Below are positions 15,065 to 23,743 of a DNA stretch of 30,293 nucleotides, piece by piece (position 1 is the stretch's first letter; the number at the start of each line of letters is the position of its first letter). A program made the translations under genes and the position numbers. Origin of the DNA: Lentisphaerota bacterium (lineage in GTDB: Bacteria > Verrucomicrobiota > Kiritimatiellia > RFP12 > UBA3636); contig JALHHX010000008.1 in NCBI GenBank assembly GCA_022837245.1, positions 1-30,293 on the forward strand, written 5' to 3'. Under the pieces are notes generated by a model. It was not told where the DNA came from and searched no databases. It worked only from the letters and a program-made list of their open reading frames with translations.

Positions 15065-15915
15065 CAGTTGTTCCTCCATGCCGTGCCGACTCTGCCGCGG
15101 AATTCGAGTGGTGATCCATCGGCATTTAGAATTGTGGATGCAATCTTCCGGCTGCCGTAACAACCGCGCGCGAATTTCTCGGCGGCGCGGAAAATCGATG
15201 CCGTCTTGTATGCCAGGGAGTCTCGCGAGGTGCCGTTTTCGGCGCGCAGGCGCGCCTGCTCGGCTGAGGCTGAGGGGGCGAGCGAGGCGTTGACTCCGGT
15301 GACGCCGTACGCGGCGAGGTAGCGTCGGATATGGAGGGCTTGAACACCTGCGGAGAGGGCGGAGATGTAGAATTTCTTGTCTGCGACCAGCCGGTATGAT
15401 AGATCGAAACCGCCGTATTCGATCCACACCTCGCGGCGGAAAAACACGGCGCAGCTCATGAGGTAATTGACGCCGTGGCGGAGGTAAAAAAGGCGCGCCG
15501 GTATTTCTCGGCGGGCTGAAAGGACTTGCGCCGTGGCGGGATCATGCATCAGGTAATCTCCAAAGACGATTCCGGCGGAGGGCTGTTTGCGGAAAGTTTC
15601 GGCTACTACTGCGTGGGCGCCGGGCAGCGCCTGTTCGTCCGCGTTTAGCCAACCGAGGATGTCCGCGCCGTCGCGGCATGCGTCGTCGAGTCCACCGCCG
15701 ATGGCGTCGTAGATCCCCGAATCATCGCGGACGGCGTAGTCGCATCCGAATTCGGCAGCGATGTCCGCGCATGTGGTCTGCGAGCGCGAACTTTCGCGGA
15801 CGTAATGAACGAGGGAATCGCCGCCCTCATTGAATCGCGCAGATTTCAGGGAAACGGCACACGGCCTGAAAAACCTGCGGGCGTCAAGCAACGGTGTGAC
15901 AATTCCGAACTTCAT
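15064..15915 (-). CDS. Glycosyltransferase family 2
   Basis: This GT-A fold transferase has 283 residues, probably for LPS core, O-antigen or exopolysaccharide. It begins MKFGIVTPLLDARRFF. It carries DSGIYDAIGGGLDDACRDGADILGWLNADEQALPGA, in which GIYDA and the LNADE acidic motif match the nucleotide-sugar and metal site of WcaA/WcaE-type GT2 enzymes. It then has the acceptor-side AVFFRREVWIEYGGFDLSYRLVADKKFY. The ATG at 15915 is preferred; a TTG 13 codons upstream is the only longer start. The stop overlaps the start of the GT9 gene, implying translational coupling. Confidence 0.85.
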   Translation of the reverse strand: MKFGIVTPLLDARRFFRPCAVSLKSARFNEGGDSLVHYVRESSRSQTTCADIAAEFGCDYAVRDDSGIYDAIGGGLDDACRDGADILGWLNADEQALPGAHAVVAETFRKQPSAGIVFGDYLMHDPATAQVLSARREIPARLFYLRHGVNYLMSCAVFFRREVWIEYGGFDLSYRLVADKKFYISALSAGVQALHIRRYLAAYGVTGVNASLAPSASAEQARLRAENGTSRDSLAYKTASIFRAAEKFARGCYGSRKIASTILNADGSPLEFRGRVGTAWRNN

Positions 15916-15962
15916 GTTTGTGGTATGGCGTCGTGGTGCAAGTTGTGTCTCCAACGCTTATT

Positions 15963-16421
15963 CTATGGTGTGGCGGAGGAGAGGTCTGCGGCGTAGCCTT
16001 CGCCGCCTTCATCGCCATCGGAACCGTAGCAGATAATCTCGAACAGCCCGCCGTCCGAGCCGGGGCTTAGGTAAACGTAATCGCCACCCCAAGGGTCTTT
16101 TGGCACCGTCTTTGAATCGAGGTATCCGTTTGGCCGGTAGTTTGCCGGAATGGGCGGTGTTGTCGGCTTGGCAACAAGCGCCTCAAGGCCTTGCCGTTGC
16201 GAGGGCGGAAATCCGTTGTCTGCCACGTAGATCTGAATCGCCGTCTTGAACGTTCCGAGCTGCATCGAGGCGGCATCGCGCCGGCTCTTCTGTGGCATGT
16301 CGATCAGCTGTAGCGCCACGACTCCGCCGATGATGACCACAATTGAGATCGCGATGAGTATCTCGAGGAGCGTGAAAGCGCCCCGGGAGGTGTCGGTATT
16401 GTTTTTTGTTTTGGTTTTCAT
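15963..16421 (-). CDS. gspG: Type II secretion major pseudopilin GspG-like
   Basis: GspG subunits assemble the pseudopilus of type II secretion systems. The 152-residue product has a short basic leader to Gly14, then AFTLLEILIAISIVVIIGG, the class III prepilin helix with Glu20. The C-terminal region has KDPWGGDYVYLSPGSDG and YGSDGDEGGEGYAADL, the GspG calcium-loop pattern. An Ala stands between the Gly and the Phe, so cleavage would be after Gly14 or after Ala15, as in many PVC prepilins. No other gsp gene is adjacent; it sits between a nucleotidyltransferase and a glycosyltransferase. The start at 16421 is the only ATG directly before the leader. Confidence 0.88.
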   Translation of the reverse strand: MKTKTKNNTDTSRGAFTLLEILIAISIVVIIGGVVALQLIDMPQKSRRDAASMQLGTFKTAIQIYVADNGFPPSQRQGLEALVAKPTTPPIPANYRPNGYLDSKTVPKDPWGGDYVYLSPGSDGGLFEIICYGSDGDEGGEGYAADLSSATP

Positions 16422-16432
16422 CGGCTTGTGGT

Positions 16433-17293
16433 TTATTTGAGTTTTGCCAAATGCGCCGCCACTTCTTCGCGGTCTTCGCGGCTTGTTATGCCGAACCAGG
16501 AGGAAGAGGTGCGCATCACCTTGACCGACACCATGCCTGCGCGAAGGAATTTCCCGAGGGCGGTTGGCATCTGGTATTCGGCCTTTGGATTGCCGGCGGC
16601 GGACTTCAGGAATGTGGGGAATTCCGCCTCCAACAGGTCGATGTAGGAGCACTTGAAGCCGAACATGTTCATAGAGATTGGCGTCTCGTCGGGAAAGACC
16701 TCTTCGCCGTCGCGTATTTTGCCGTCCTCGCAACGTTTCAACTCCAGCTTTTCGACGATGTTCACCAGCATGCCTTTTTCATCGACGGTGCAGATGCCGC
16801 GCGAAACCCCGCCGAATTTAGAAAGCGTTTTGTCGAGGCGGTATGCAACCATGCAGTAGTCGTTCGGCTTGTCGGCTGTCTGCCCGAGAAAATCTGCATT
16901 CAGTTTGAAAGCCTCGGCTCCATAGAAGTCGTCGGCGTTTACGACGGCGAAAGGCTCCTTGACCACCTTGCGCGCCGCCAGGATGGCGTGTGCCGTGCCC
17001 CACGGTTTTTTTCGCTCTGGCGGGAGGGTGAAGCCCTCGGGAAGGTCGCCGAGTTCCTGCATCGCGTAATGCACGTCGGTTTGTGCTTCCCAACGCCTGC
17101 CGACCATGTCCCGGAAATCCTTTTCGATATCCTTGCGTATGACGAACACAACCTTGTCAATCCCGGCGGCGAGACTGTCCTTGACGCTGTAATCGAGAAT
17201 AAACTCTCCGTTGGGTCCGATGGGGTCCATCTGCTTCAAACCCCCGTACCTGCTGCCCATGCCCGCTGCGAGCACCAGTAGACTTCTATTCAT
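16433..17293 (-). CDS. Sugar-phosphate nucleotidyltransferase
   Basis: The product has 286 residues with the nucleotidyltransferase signature LAAGMGSRYGGLKQMDPIGP at the N-terminus (NTP and phosphate-binding loop), PWGTAHAILAARKVV for substrate selection, and AVVNADDFYGAEAF, whose Asp pair binds the metal. The enzyme would make an NDP-sugar or a related activated sugar from NTP and sugar-1-phosphate. The exact sugar cannot be told; GalU-type or hexose/heptose-type functions are possible. GAGG lies nine bases before the ATG and a good promoter lies upstream at 17332-17360. It is first in a set with gspG, GT2 and GT9. Confidence 0.85.
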   Translation of the reverse strand: MNRSLLVLAAGMGSRYGGLKQMDPIGPNGEFILDYSVKDSLAAGIDKVVFVIRKDIEKDFRDMVGRRWEAQTDVHYAMQELGDLPEGFTLPPERKKPWGTAHAILAARKVVKEPFAVVNADDFYGAEAFKLNADFLGQTADKPNDYCMVAYRLDKTLSKFGGVSRGICTVDEKGMLVNIVEKLELKRCEDGKIRDGEEVFPDETPISMNMFGFKCSYIDLLEAEFPTFLKSAAGNPKAEYQMPTALGKFLRAGMVSVKVMRTSSSWFGITSREDREEVAAHLAKLK

Positions 17294-17331
17294 GCCATTG
17301 CCTCTGTGTTTTTGTTTCCAATATGCCGGTG

Positions 17332-17360
17332 ATTATACACGATTTCAGTCTAGTTTGGAA
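17332..17360 (-). promoter_or_regulatory. Promoter for the nucleotidyltransferase operon
   Basis: On the - strand TTCCAA (17355-17360) and a perfect TATAAT (17332-17337) are spaced by exactly 17 bases. The leader to the ATG at 17293 is about 30 bases. This is a good sigma70-type match. Confidence 0.75.
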
Positions 17361-17417
17361 GTGTTGATGGCTGCCGGGCTCTTTTCGTGTTCTTTTCGAT
17401 AGACTTTCTAAGAATCA

Positions 17418-17429
17418 GAGTCTAAAATA
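17418..17429 (+). promoter_or_regulatory. Weak candidate -10 for fmt
   Basis: TAAAAT in GTCTAAAATAAT has a TAGACT about 17 bases upstream. It is in the right place for the divergent fmt transcript, but the match is weak. Confidence 0.25.
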
Positions 17430-17529
17430 ATTTGTCTAATAGCTAGTCAACTCTTTCAACAACAACCACAAACCCACGGGTGCAAAAGCAATCGCTCCGG
17501 TACATCAAAATAAAATCCGCACCATTTTC

Positions 17530-18519
17530 ATGGGATCGGACATAATTTCATGCACATTCCTGACCGCGCTCATACATGCGCCGGATTGTGAGGTGGTGGC
17601 TGTTGTCACCCAGCCTGACCGTGAGCGGGGGCGACGCCTGCGCGTTGTCCCCGGCCCCGTCAAAGAGCTGGCGCTGATGCATTGCAAGCCCGTAATATCC
17701 CCCGAGAAGGTGAACGCGACCGAGTCCATAGAAGTCCTGGCCGGGCTCAAGCCTGACATAATTGTGGTCATGGCCTACGGCCAGTTCCTGGGGCGCAAAA
17801 TACTAGAGATGCCCCGGCTGGGATGCATCAACCTCCACGTTTCCATACTTCCCCGCTGGCGCGGCGCCGCTCCGGTGCAGTACGCCATCATGAATGGCGA
17901 TTCAGAAACCGGCGTCACGGCGATGATGATGGATATCGGCATGGATACGGGCGACATACTCGGCACGATCCGCCGCGGGATTGCGCCCGACGACACCACC
18001 GGCTCGCTTTCGCTATCTCTTGCGAAAGACGGCTCGGAGCTGATGCTCGACGTCATCCGGCAGTTGCGCGACGGCACCGCCACGCGCACCCCGCAGGATC
18101 ACGACGCCTCCACCTACGCCCCGAAAATCAAGAAGGAATGCGGCGTTATAGAATGGGCGCGCCCCGCCGCCGAAATCGAACGCACCATCCGCGCCCTCAA
18201 CCCGAAACCCTCTTGCCACACCTTTCTGCCAGGGAAGATAAACGTCCTGGGCGAGGAGGAGCCCGGCCTCCTCCTAAAAATAATGCGGGCGAAGATTGAA
18301 CAGCTTCCTCCCAAAGCGAAGCTCCCAACCCCAGGAACTGTGCTTATGATGAAACGCGGCCCGCTTGTCGCGACCGGCGGCGGCATGGCGCTGCGACTTC
18401 TGGAGGTGATGCCTGAAGGCAAACCGAAGCCGATGTCCGGCGATGACTTCGCAAACGGCTACAGCAACAAACTCAAAATCGGTGATATCCTGTTCCCCGG
18501 CCTCTCGGCATTCAGTTAA
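17530..18519 (+). CDS. fmt: Methionyl-tRNA formyltransferase
   Basis: Fmt formylates initiator Met-tRNA using 10-formyl-tetrahydrofolate. The protein has VVAVVTQPDRERGRR, the catalytic Asn101 and His103 in INLHVSILPRWRGAAP, Asp139 in GMDTGDIL, and the C-terminal OB domain (SCHTFLPGKINV onward). From the ATG at 17530 it has 329 residues. However, the six codons before it read KIRTIF, giving KIRTIFMGSD, which matches the usual MRIVFMGT-type first strand. So the true N-terminus lies upstream, yet no ATG, GTG or TTG is in frame back to the stop at 17440. ATC or another rare start, or an error near 17509-17511, is likely. GT90 follows five bases later. Confidence 0.93.
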   Translation: MGSDIISCTFLTALIHAPDCEVVAVVTQPDRERGRRLRVVPGPVKELALMHCKPVISPEKVNATESIEVLAGLKPDIIVVMAYGQFLGRKILEMPRLGCINLHVSILPRWRGAAPVQYAIMNGDSETGVTAMMMDIGMDTGDILGTIRRGIAPDDTTGSLSLSLAKDGSELMLDVIRQLRDGTATRTPQDHDASTYAPKIKKECGVIEWARPAAEIERTIRALNPKPSCHTFLPGKINVLGEEEPGLLLKIMRAKIEQLPPKAKLPTPGTVLMMKRGPLVATGGGMALRLLEVMPEGKPKPMSGDDFANGYSNKLKIGDILFPGLSAFS

Positions 18520-18524
18520 GCAAC

Positions 18525-19490
18525 ATGTCACATTTGCCATACCCATTACATAGCGGTAAAAACACAAAGTTCACATATTTTGCCAAGGGAGTCCTCCGCT
18601 TATTCATACCGAAAGCGATACTGCGCAAACGCCTGCCGCACATCATCAAGTCGGGTCTCGCGGAATACGACCTTGAAACCCTAAAGGAACGGGTCGGATA
18701 CTACAACAAGCTCTCCTCCAAAACGCCGCTGCAACCCGATGCGCCAAGACTTGCCGAACACTTCTTGACTAAAAAGGGCCATGCTTATTTTTTCGACACC
18801 GAGGAATACACGCGCTATTTCCCGCAGAGCCTTCACTGGAGGCACATCCCGGGCGACGTCACACACATCCCGCCCGAGCCCTCCATCGTCAAAAGCCGCC
18901 CCATCGCAGGCGACAACGCCAACTCCGTCCTTCTCAAACTGAACAAGGTCTGTCACTTCATTTTCGTGAAATCCGACATTCAGTTCCACGACAAGCGCGA
19001 TGTCGCCGTATTCCGCGGGAAGGTGCCCTTAAAGCAGAAACGCATCGATCTTTTCGAAAGGCATTTCCAGAACCCATTATGCGACCTCGGCAACACTTGC
19101 AGGAACAGGCCTGCACCTCCCGAATGGAGCAAGCCCAAGATGACCATTCATGAGCAACTGCAATACAAATTCATACTGGCAGTAGAAGGCAACGATGTCG
19201 CAAGCAACCTCAAATGGGTTATGTCCTCAAATTCAATCGCCGTAATGCCCAAACCAGAGTTCGAAACATGGTTCATGGAGGGACGCCTCATGCCCGGCGT
19301 GCATTACATAGAGGTTTCACCGGATTATTCAGACCTGGATGAGAAACTCCACTACTACTCCACCCACGAGGACGAAGCGATGCGAATCATCAACGCCGCG
19401 CACCGCCACGTTGACCAATTCCGGGACCAGAAGCTGGAAGACCTGCTCTCGCTTCTTGTCCTTCAGAAATATTTCGATCTGACGAATTAG
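18525..19490 (+). CDS. Glycosyltransferase family 90-like (CAP10/LpsA type)
   Basis: The product has 321 residues with no signal peptide. The C-terminal half carries the GT90/CAP10-like block YKFILAVEGNDVASNLKW, then SSNSIAVMPKPEFETWFMEG and GVHYIEV, typical of lipopolysaccharide-modifying glycosyltransferases (LpsA-type). The FRGKVPLKQKRIDLF segment is also as expected. It probably adds a sugar to LPS or another envelope glycan in the cytoplasm. The gene follows fmt by five bases but has no clear ribosome binding site, so translation may be coupled. By eye its DNA is less GC-rich than the neighbours, as is common for polysaccharide genes spread by transfer. Confidence 0.82.
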   Translation: MSHLPYPLHSGKNTKFTYFAKGVLRLFIPKAILRKRLPHIIKSGLAEYDLETLKERVGYYNKLSSKTPLQPDAPRLAEHFLTKKGHAYFFDTEEYTRYFPQSLHWRHIPGDVTHIPPEPSIVKSRPIAGDNANSVLLKLNKVCHFIFVKSDIQFHDKRDVAVFRGKVPLKQKRIDLFERHFQNPLCDLGNTCRNRPAPPEWSKPKMTIHEQLQYKFILAVEGNDVASNLKWVMSSNSIAVMPKPEFETWFMEGRLMPGVHYIEVSPDYSDLDEKLHYYSTHEDEAMRIINAAHRHVDQFRDQKLEDLLSLLVLQKYFDLTN

Positions 19491-19496
19491 GCTGAC

Positions 19497-20801
19497 TTAC
19501 GCGCCGATGTAGCGCTTTATGCTATTGCCTATGCGCTCGAGAATCTTGGCGCGATGGGAGTCGTCGGGATCAAGCGTCGTGAGACGGAAGCCGAGGATGT
19601 CTGTGTGGAAGCCGGTGAGGGGCGTAACGCAAACACCTTCCGACGCCATCATGTAGTGGACGAAGCGTTTATCTAGATTCACGCCCTCTACTGAATGCTC
19701 GACGAACTCGCGCGTGGCGGGGTCCGCGATCGGAAGCGTCTGCTTGTCGTTTAGCACGCCATCTTCGAAAGCCACGCAGAAGTAGAATGCGCCATGCGTT
19801 GGGCGTGCGATCGTGCCGGGGACGTTGTCGCGGAAGTATTCGTAAACCTGGTTGGAGCGGCGCTCGAACATCTTTGCGCGCTTTTGCTTGAGTTCCAGGT
19901 AGCGCGGATCGCCGTACACCGCCGGTATGGCTAGCTGTGGCAGGGTGGTTGAGCAGACCTCCATCATCTTGCTCTTGACGAGGCCGTCGCAGTACTCGCG
20001 GAATTCCGGCGATGAATCTGAGTTTAACATTTCAACCCAGCCGCAGCGCGAGCCGGGCCACGGGAAATCCTTCGAGATCCCGCGCAAGGCGAGGCCGGGG
20101 ACGTCGCCCAGCACCTGCGAGAGGTGTAATGTTTCCACGCCGTTGTAGCAAATGTGGGCGTAGATTTCGTCGCAGATTATGAAAACCCCGTAGCGGCGGG
20201 CTATGTCGACGATGCCCTTCAGCGTGTCGGGCGTGTAAACGGCGCCGGTGGGATTGTCGGGGTTGACAATCGCTATGGCGACCACCTGAGGGTTGTACTT
20301 GATCATGTTCTCGATTTCGGCGAGGTCGGGCTGCCAGTTGTTGAGCGGATCCAGGCGGAACTGGAGGTAGCTGTAGTCGCCGCGCTTGCCTTCGTTGGAA
20401 GTGTGCGTGGGGTACGATGGCGAAGGCATTAGAACGCGGTCGTCCTTCTTGATCAGGTCGTAGATTTTGTCCACTGCGTCGGCTATGCCATTGAAAAAGA
20501 GGATATCGTTCGGCCCTATCTGGACGCTTCCAGGCCGCTTGGACACAATGTCTGCAAGGAACTCGCGAGTCTTGAGAACCCCGCGGCTCGGGCAATATGC
20601 CCAGGAGGCGTCCCCTTTCATGAGGTTCATGACGATTTCCTTGATCCAAGGCTCGATTTTCTCTCCGGCGGCGACAGGGTCTCCGATGTTTTCCCACGAG
20701 ATCTTGACGCCGAGCTTCTCGAGGGCGTGGCCAAAATCCACGATCTCACGGATTTCATAGTGGAGGTTTTTTATGCCGTCATGGACGAATGGGGTGCGCA
20801 T
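19497..20801 (-). CDS. Class I/II PLP-dependent aminotransferase
   Basis: This 434-residue fold-type I aminotransferase has the family hallmarks: NPDNPTGAVY (Asn180-Asn183), DEIYAH (Asp211, Tyr214) for pyridine and phenol contacts, Lys244 in GISKDFPWPGSRCGW as the Schiff-base lysine, and Arg252. It is probably an amino acid or 2-oxoacid aminotransferase, perhaps alanine-type. Substrate cannot be read from sequence. AAAGGA lies seven bases before the ATG. It is the last gene of the long - strand run and its stop is six bases from that of the GT90 gene on the opposite strand, with no terminator between them. Confidence 0.9.
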   Translation of the reverse strand: MRTPFVHDGIKNLHYEIREIVDFGHALEKLGVKISWENIGDPVAAGEKIEPWIKEIVMNLMKGDASWAYCPSRGVLKTREFLADIVSKRPGSVQIGPNDILFFNGIADAVDKIYDLIKKDDRVLMPSPSYPTHTSNEGKRGDYSYLQFRLDPLNNWQPDLAEIENMIKYNPQVVAIAIVNPDNPTGAVYTPDTLKGIVDIARRYGVFIICDEIYAHICYNGVETLHLSQVLGDVPGLALRGISKDFPWPGSRCGWVEMLNSDSSPEFREYCDGLVKSKMMEVCSTTLPQLAIPAVYGDPRYLELKQKRAKMFERRSNQVYEYFRDNVPGTIARPTHGAFYFCVAFEDGVLNDKQTLPIADPATREFVEHSVEGVNLDKRFVHYMMASEGVCVTPLTGFHTDILGFRLTTLDPDDSHRAKILERIGNSIKRYIGA

Positions 20802-20834
20802 GGTTTTTCCTTTGCGAGGATGGTGAATTGGATT

Positions 20835-21722
20835 TCAGGATTGCCGCCCGGCATGCAGTTTAGCCGACTTGAGGGTGTTCGAGAGCAACATGGAAATGGT
20901 CATGGGGCCGACACCGCCTGGCACGGGCGTGATGAGGGAGGCGACGGCGGAGACGGCTTCGAAATCGACGTCTCCGACGAGACGGAAACCCGATTTGCGC
21001 GAGGAGTCGAGCATGCGGTTGACCCCGACGTCGATAACCACGGCGCCTGGCTTGACCATGTCGGCCGTGACGGTGCGCGGACGGCCTGCGGCGACAATCA
21101 GGATGTCGGCTTTGCGGGTGAACTTACCAGCTTCGGGCGTGCCTGTGTGGCAGATAGTTACGGTCGCGTTGGCACCGGCTTTCTTCTGGAGAAGCAGGTT
21201 GGCGACTGGCTTGCCGACGATGTTGCTGCGCCCGAGAACCACGGCATGTTTACCGGATGGGTCCACGCCGCTACGGCGCAGTAGCTCCATGATGCCGGCG
21301 GGGGTGCAGGAGATGAAAGCGTCGTCATCGCCCAGGAGGAGTTTGCCAAGGTTTACAGGATGGAAACCATCCACGTCCTTCTCCGGCAGGATAGCCCGAA
21401 TGACAGCCGATTCGTCGATGTGCTTGGGCAGGGGGAGCTGAACGAGGATGCCATGAACGCGCTCATCGGCGTTAAGTCGTTCGATCTCGGAAAGCAGCTC
21501 TTTCTGCGTCGTCTCGGACGGCATGCGCGTCATGAACGAACGGATGCCGGTTTCGGCGCAAGCACGCTCCTTGGCAGTCACGTAAGAAACGGATGCCGGG
21601 TTGTCGCCGACCAGTATGACGGCTATGCCTGGCGTTGTGCCCTGCGCGGCCAGAGCGGCGGCTTCGCGTTTGATCTCCTCCCTGATTTCGGCGGAGATTT
21701 TCTTGCCATCTATAATGCTCAT
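20835..21722 (-). CDS. folD: Bifunctional methylenetetrahydrofolate dehydrogenase/cyclohydrolase
   Basis: FolD interconverts 5,10-methylene-, methenyl- and 10-formyl-tetrahydrofolate using NADP, and so supplies 10-formyl-THF to Fmt and to purine synthesis. The 295-residue product shows SYVTAKERAC with Tyr47 and Lys51 of the active site, GILVQLPLPKH, KDVDGFHPVNLGKL, the GRSNIVGKPVA cofactor loop and PVPGGVGPMTISMLLSNT. Length and motifs are complete. GGAG lies nine bases before the ATG. It is spaced by 33 bases from both neighbours in the co-directional run. Confidence 0.97.
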   Translation of the reverse strand: MSIIDGKKISAEIREEIKREAAALAAQGTTPGIAVILVGDNPASVSYVTAKERACAETGIRSFMTRMPSETTQKELLSEIERLNADERVHGILVQLPLPKHIDESAVIRAILPEKDVDGFHPVNLGKLLLGDDDAFISCTPAGIMELLRRSGVDPSGKHAVVLGRSNIVGKPVANLLLQKKAGANATVTICHTGTPEAGKFTRKADILIVAAGRPRTVTADMVKPGAVVIDVGVNRMLDSSRKSGFRLVGDVDFEAVSAVASLITPVPGGVGPMTISMLLSNTLKSAKLHAGRQS

Positions 21723-21755
21723 GTTAGGTGCTCCGGATAATGCCCTTGGCCGCGC

Positions 21756-22979
21756 TTAGAGAACGCCGCAGATCCTATCCATGGCCTTCACAACTTTTTC
21801 GAGGGAGTTGAAGGCGCTGATGCGGATGTAGCCGTTTCCACAACGTCCGAAACCGGATCCCGGCGTGGTTACGACCTGCGCCTCTTTCAACAATTTGTCG
21901 AAGAACTTCCACGAATCCATCCCGGTGTTGAACCAGATGTACGGGGAGTTGTCGCCGCCCGTGGGCTTGAATCCCTTCGAGGCGAGACGTTCACGTATGA
22001 TTTTGGCGTTGGCGAGGTACCCTGCCACGAGTTCTTTGCACTGGGCACGGCCTTCTTCTGAATAAACGGCCTCGGCTGCGCGCTGCACAGGGTAAGAGAC
22101 GCCGTTGAACTTCGTGCTCATGCGGCGCTTCCAAAGCGGGGCCAGAGGAATGGCTTCACCGCTTGAGTTGAACACACGGCATTCCTTCGGCACCACGGTG
22201 AATCCGCAGCGCGTGCCTGTAAAGCCAGCGCTTTTCGAAAAGCTGCGGAATTCGACGGCGACTTCCTTTGCACCCGGAATTTCGTAAATTGAGTGCGGCA
22301 GATCTTCGTCCACGATGAATGCCTCGTACGCGGCGTCGAATAGCAGGAGCGCCTTGTGCTTGTGGGCGTAGTCCACAAAAGCCCCGAGCTGCTCCTTGGT
22401 GGCGGTGGCGCCAGTCGGGTTGTTGGGGAAGCACAGATATATGAGATCGACTTGGCCTGCCGGAACATCGGGAACGAACTTGTTCTCCTCCGTGCAGTCG
22501 AGGTAGACGAGGCCTTCGTAGCGGCCGTCCACAGCGGGACCTGTGCGACCGGCCATCACGTTCGTGTCGACATAAACTGGGTACACCGGATCCGGGACCG
22601 CCACCTTGATGGTGGTCGTTGAAAAAAGCTCCTGAAAGTTGCCGGTATCGCACTTGGCACCATCGCTCACGAAAATCTCATCGGCGGAAATGTCGGCGCC
22701 GCGCGCCTGAAAATCGTAATGCGCTATTGCCTCGCGTAGGAATTCGTAGCCATAGTCCGGCCCGTAACCGCGGAAAGTGGCGTCAACGCCCATCTCTCGC
22801 GAGGCCTTGCCCATCGCGTCCACGCATGCCTGTGGGAGCGCGCGCGTGACGTCGCCAATCCCCAGTTTGATGATCGATGCGTTTTTATTCGCTTCTGAGA
22901 ACTCGCGGACCCGACGCGCAATATCGGAAAAAAGGTAAGTGGCCTGTACTTTGGAAAAATTTTCGTTGGCTAAAATCAT
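21756..22979 (-). CDS. dapL: LL-diaminopimelate aminotransferase
   Basis: DapL converts tetrahydrodipicolinate and glutamate to LL-diaminopimelate in one step, a short route to lysine and peptidoglycan cross-links that is used in Chlamydiae, other PVC bacteria and plants. The 407-residue product has IIKLGIGDVTRALP, FRGYGPDYGYEFLREAI, VSDGAKCDTGN, CFPNNPTGATATKEQL, and Lys249 in SFSKSAGFTGTRCGF. The start ATG overlaps the TGA of the upstream broken reading frame (ATGA) and has no clear ribosome binding site. A private promoter may lie in 22980-23050, but no convincing pair was seen. Confidence 0.97.
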   Translation of the reverse strand: MILANENFSKVQATYLFSDIARRVREFSEANKNASIIKLGIGDVTRALPQACVDAMGKASREMGVDATFRGYGPDYGYEFLREAIAHYDFQARGADISADEIFVSDGAKCDTGNFQELFSTTTIKVAVPDPVYPVYVDTNVMAGRTGPAVDGRYEGLVYLDCTEENKFVPDVPAGQVDLIYLCFPNNPTGATATKEQLGAFVDYAHKHKALLLFDAAYEAFIVDEDLPHSIYEIPGAKEVAVEFRSFSKSAGFTGTRCGFTVVPKECRVFNSSGEAIPLAPLWKRRMSTKFNGVSYPVQRAAEAVYSEEGRAQCKELVAGYLANAKIIRERLASKGFKPTGGDNSPYIWFNTGMDSWKFFDKLLKEAQVVTTPGSGFGRCGNGYIRISAFNSLEKVVKAMDRICGVL

Positions 22980-23717
22980 GGATTAATACGTGTGCTTTGA
23001 CCCGCCAGGGTGTGTGAATAATGCAAAGATGAAGCATTATGACACATTTCGCCCCTCCGTGCAACGCCCGCGCGGGGAGACTCTTGGTATATCACGCCGT
23101 CGGCCACGCTTGGCGCCGCAAGTACCCGGTGGCCGGGGGCGAGTCGGAATCCGCGGCATATCTTGCCGCCTTCCCCGTCCAGCCGCGTCACGCCGTCGCT
23201 TTGTTTGATGCAAAACCAATCGCCGTCCGGCGACACGGCAATCGACACTGCGTTTGAATTAACGGATTCCAATTGGCCGTTGTCCGCAGTGAATACAGCC
23301 ATCCGGAATCCTCGGTCGGGGGAGTATACACGTCCGCCAATAAAAGCCGGAGTGCAGTCGGCGGGGCTGTAGTATCGGGCCGCGGCGCGGGTGGAGCTGG
23401 AGGTGCCTTGGCGCGACAAACGCGCCGCGCCCGTGACGGAGTCGGGCGCATGCACATGCTTGCCCCATGCGCCAAAACACACCGTTCCGTCCAGCAACGG
23501 CGGCGAATGCAAGAGCCTTTCCCGACACACCGTACGGAGCGTGGATCAGATCTTGGGCGTTCGGCGCCTTGGCCATCAAGTCAGCGGCGATGGGATCGTG
23601 CGGGAAATGTGTGCCCGTGATGTGCAGGAACGCGAAATCTTCGGCAACTGCTGCGGACAAGGCTACCCCGCACGCAGCCAGCCACATAATCGGCCCGCTC
23701 GCGAATTTCAGCTTCAT
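22976..23717 (-). pseudogene. Remnant of a phosphoesterase/PQQ-propeller-type exported protein
   Basis: The start at 23717 has AGAGG upstream and a signal peptide (LAACGVALSAAVAED), then FAFLHITGTHFPHD, which resembles the opening HISDTH strand of calcineurin-like phosphoesterases with the metal-binding Asp replaced by Gly. This frame soon loses sense near HAPYG. From about 23530 a second frame gives LLHSPPLLDGTVCFGAWGKHV, YYSPADCTPAF and GGRVYSPDRGFRMAVFTADNG, which are PQQ-like propeller blades. It runs to a TGA at 22976 that overlaps the dapL start. An internal deletion plus a frameshift fit best. Similar phosphoesterase-propeller fusions are much longer, so most of the protein is gone. 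Confidence 0.65.
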
Positions 23718-23743
23718 TCCGGTTGTTCCTCTCCGGTTATGCG

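Noticed and set aside
15065..15427. N-terminal extension of the GT9 frame to 15427
   Set aside because: It overlaps the GT2 gene in another frame and is Arg-rich. The TGATG coupling with GGAGG fixes the start at 15064.
16406..17281. A 291-residue + strand frame opposite the nucleotidyltransferase
   Set aside because: It is antisense to a gene with a clear signature, and the composition is that of a mirror frame.
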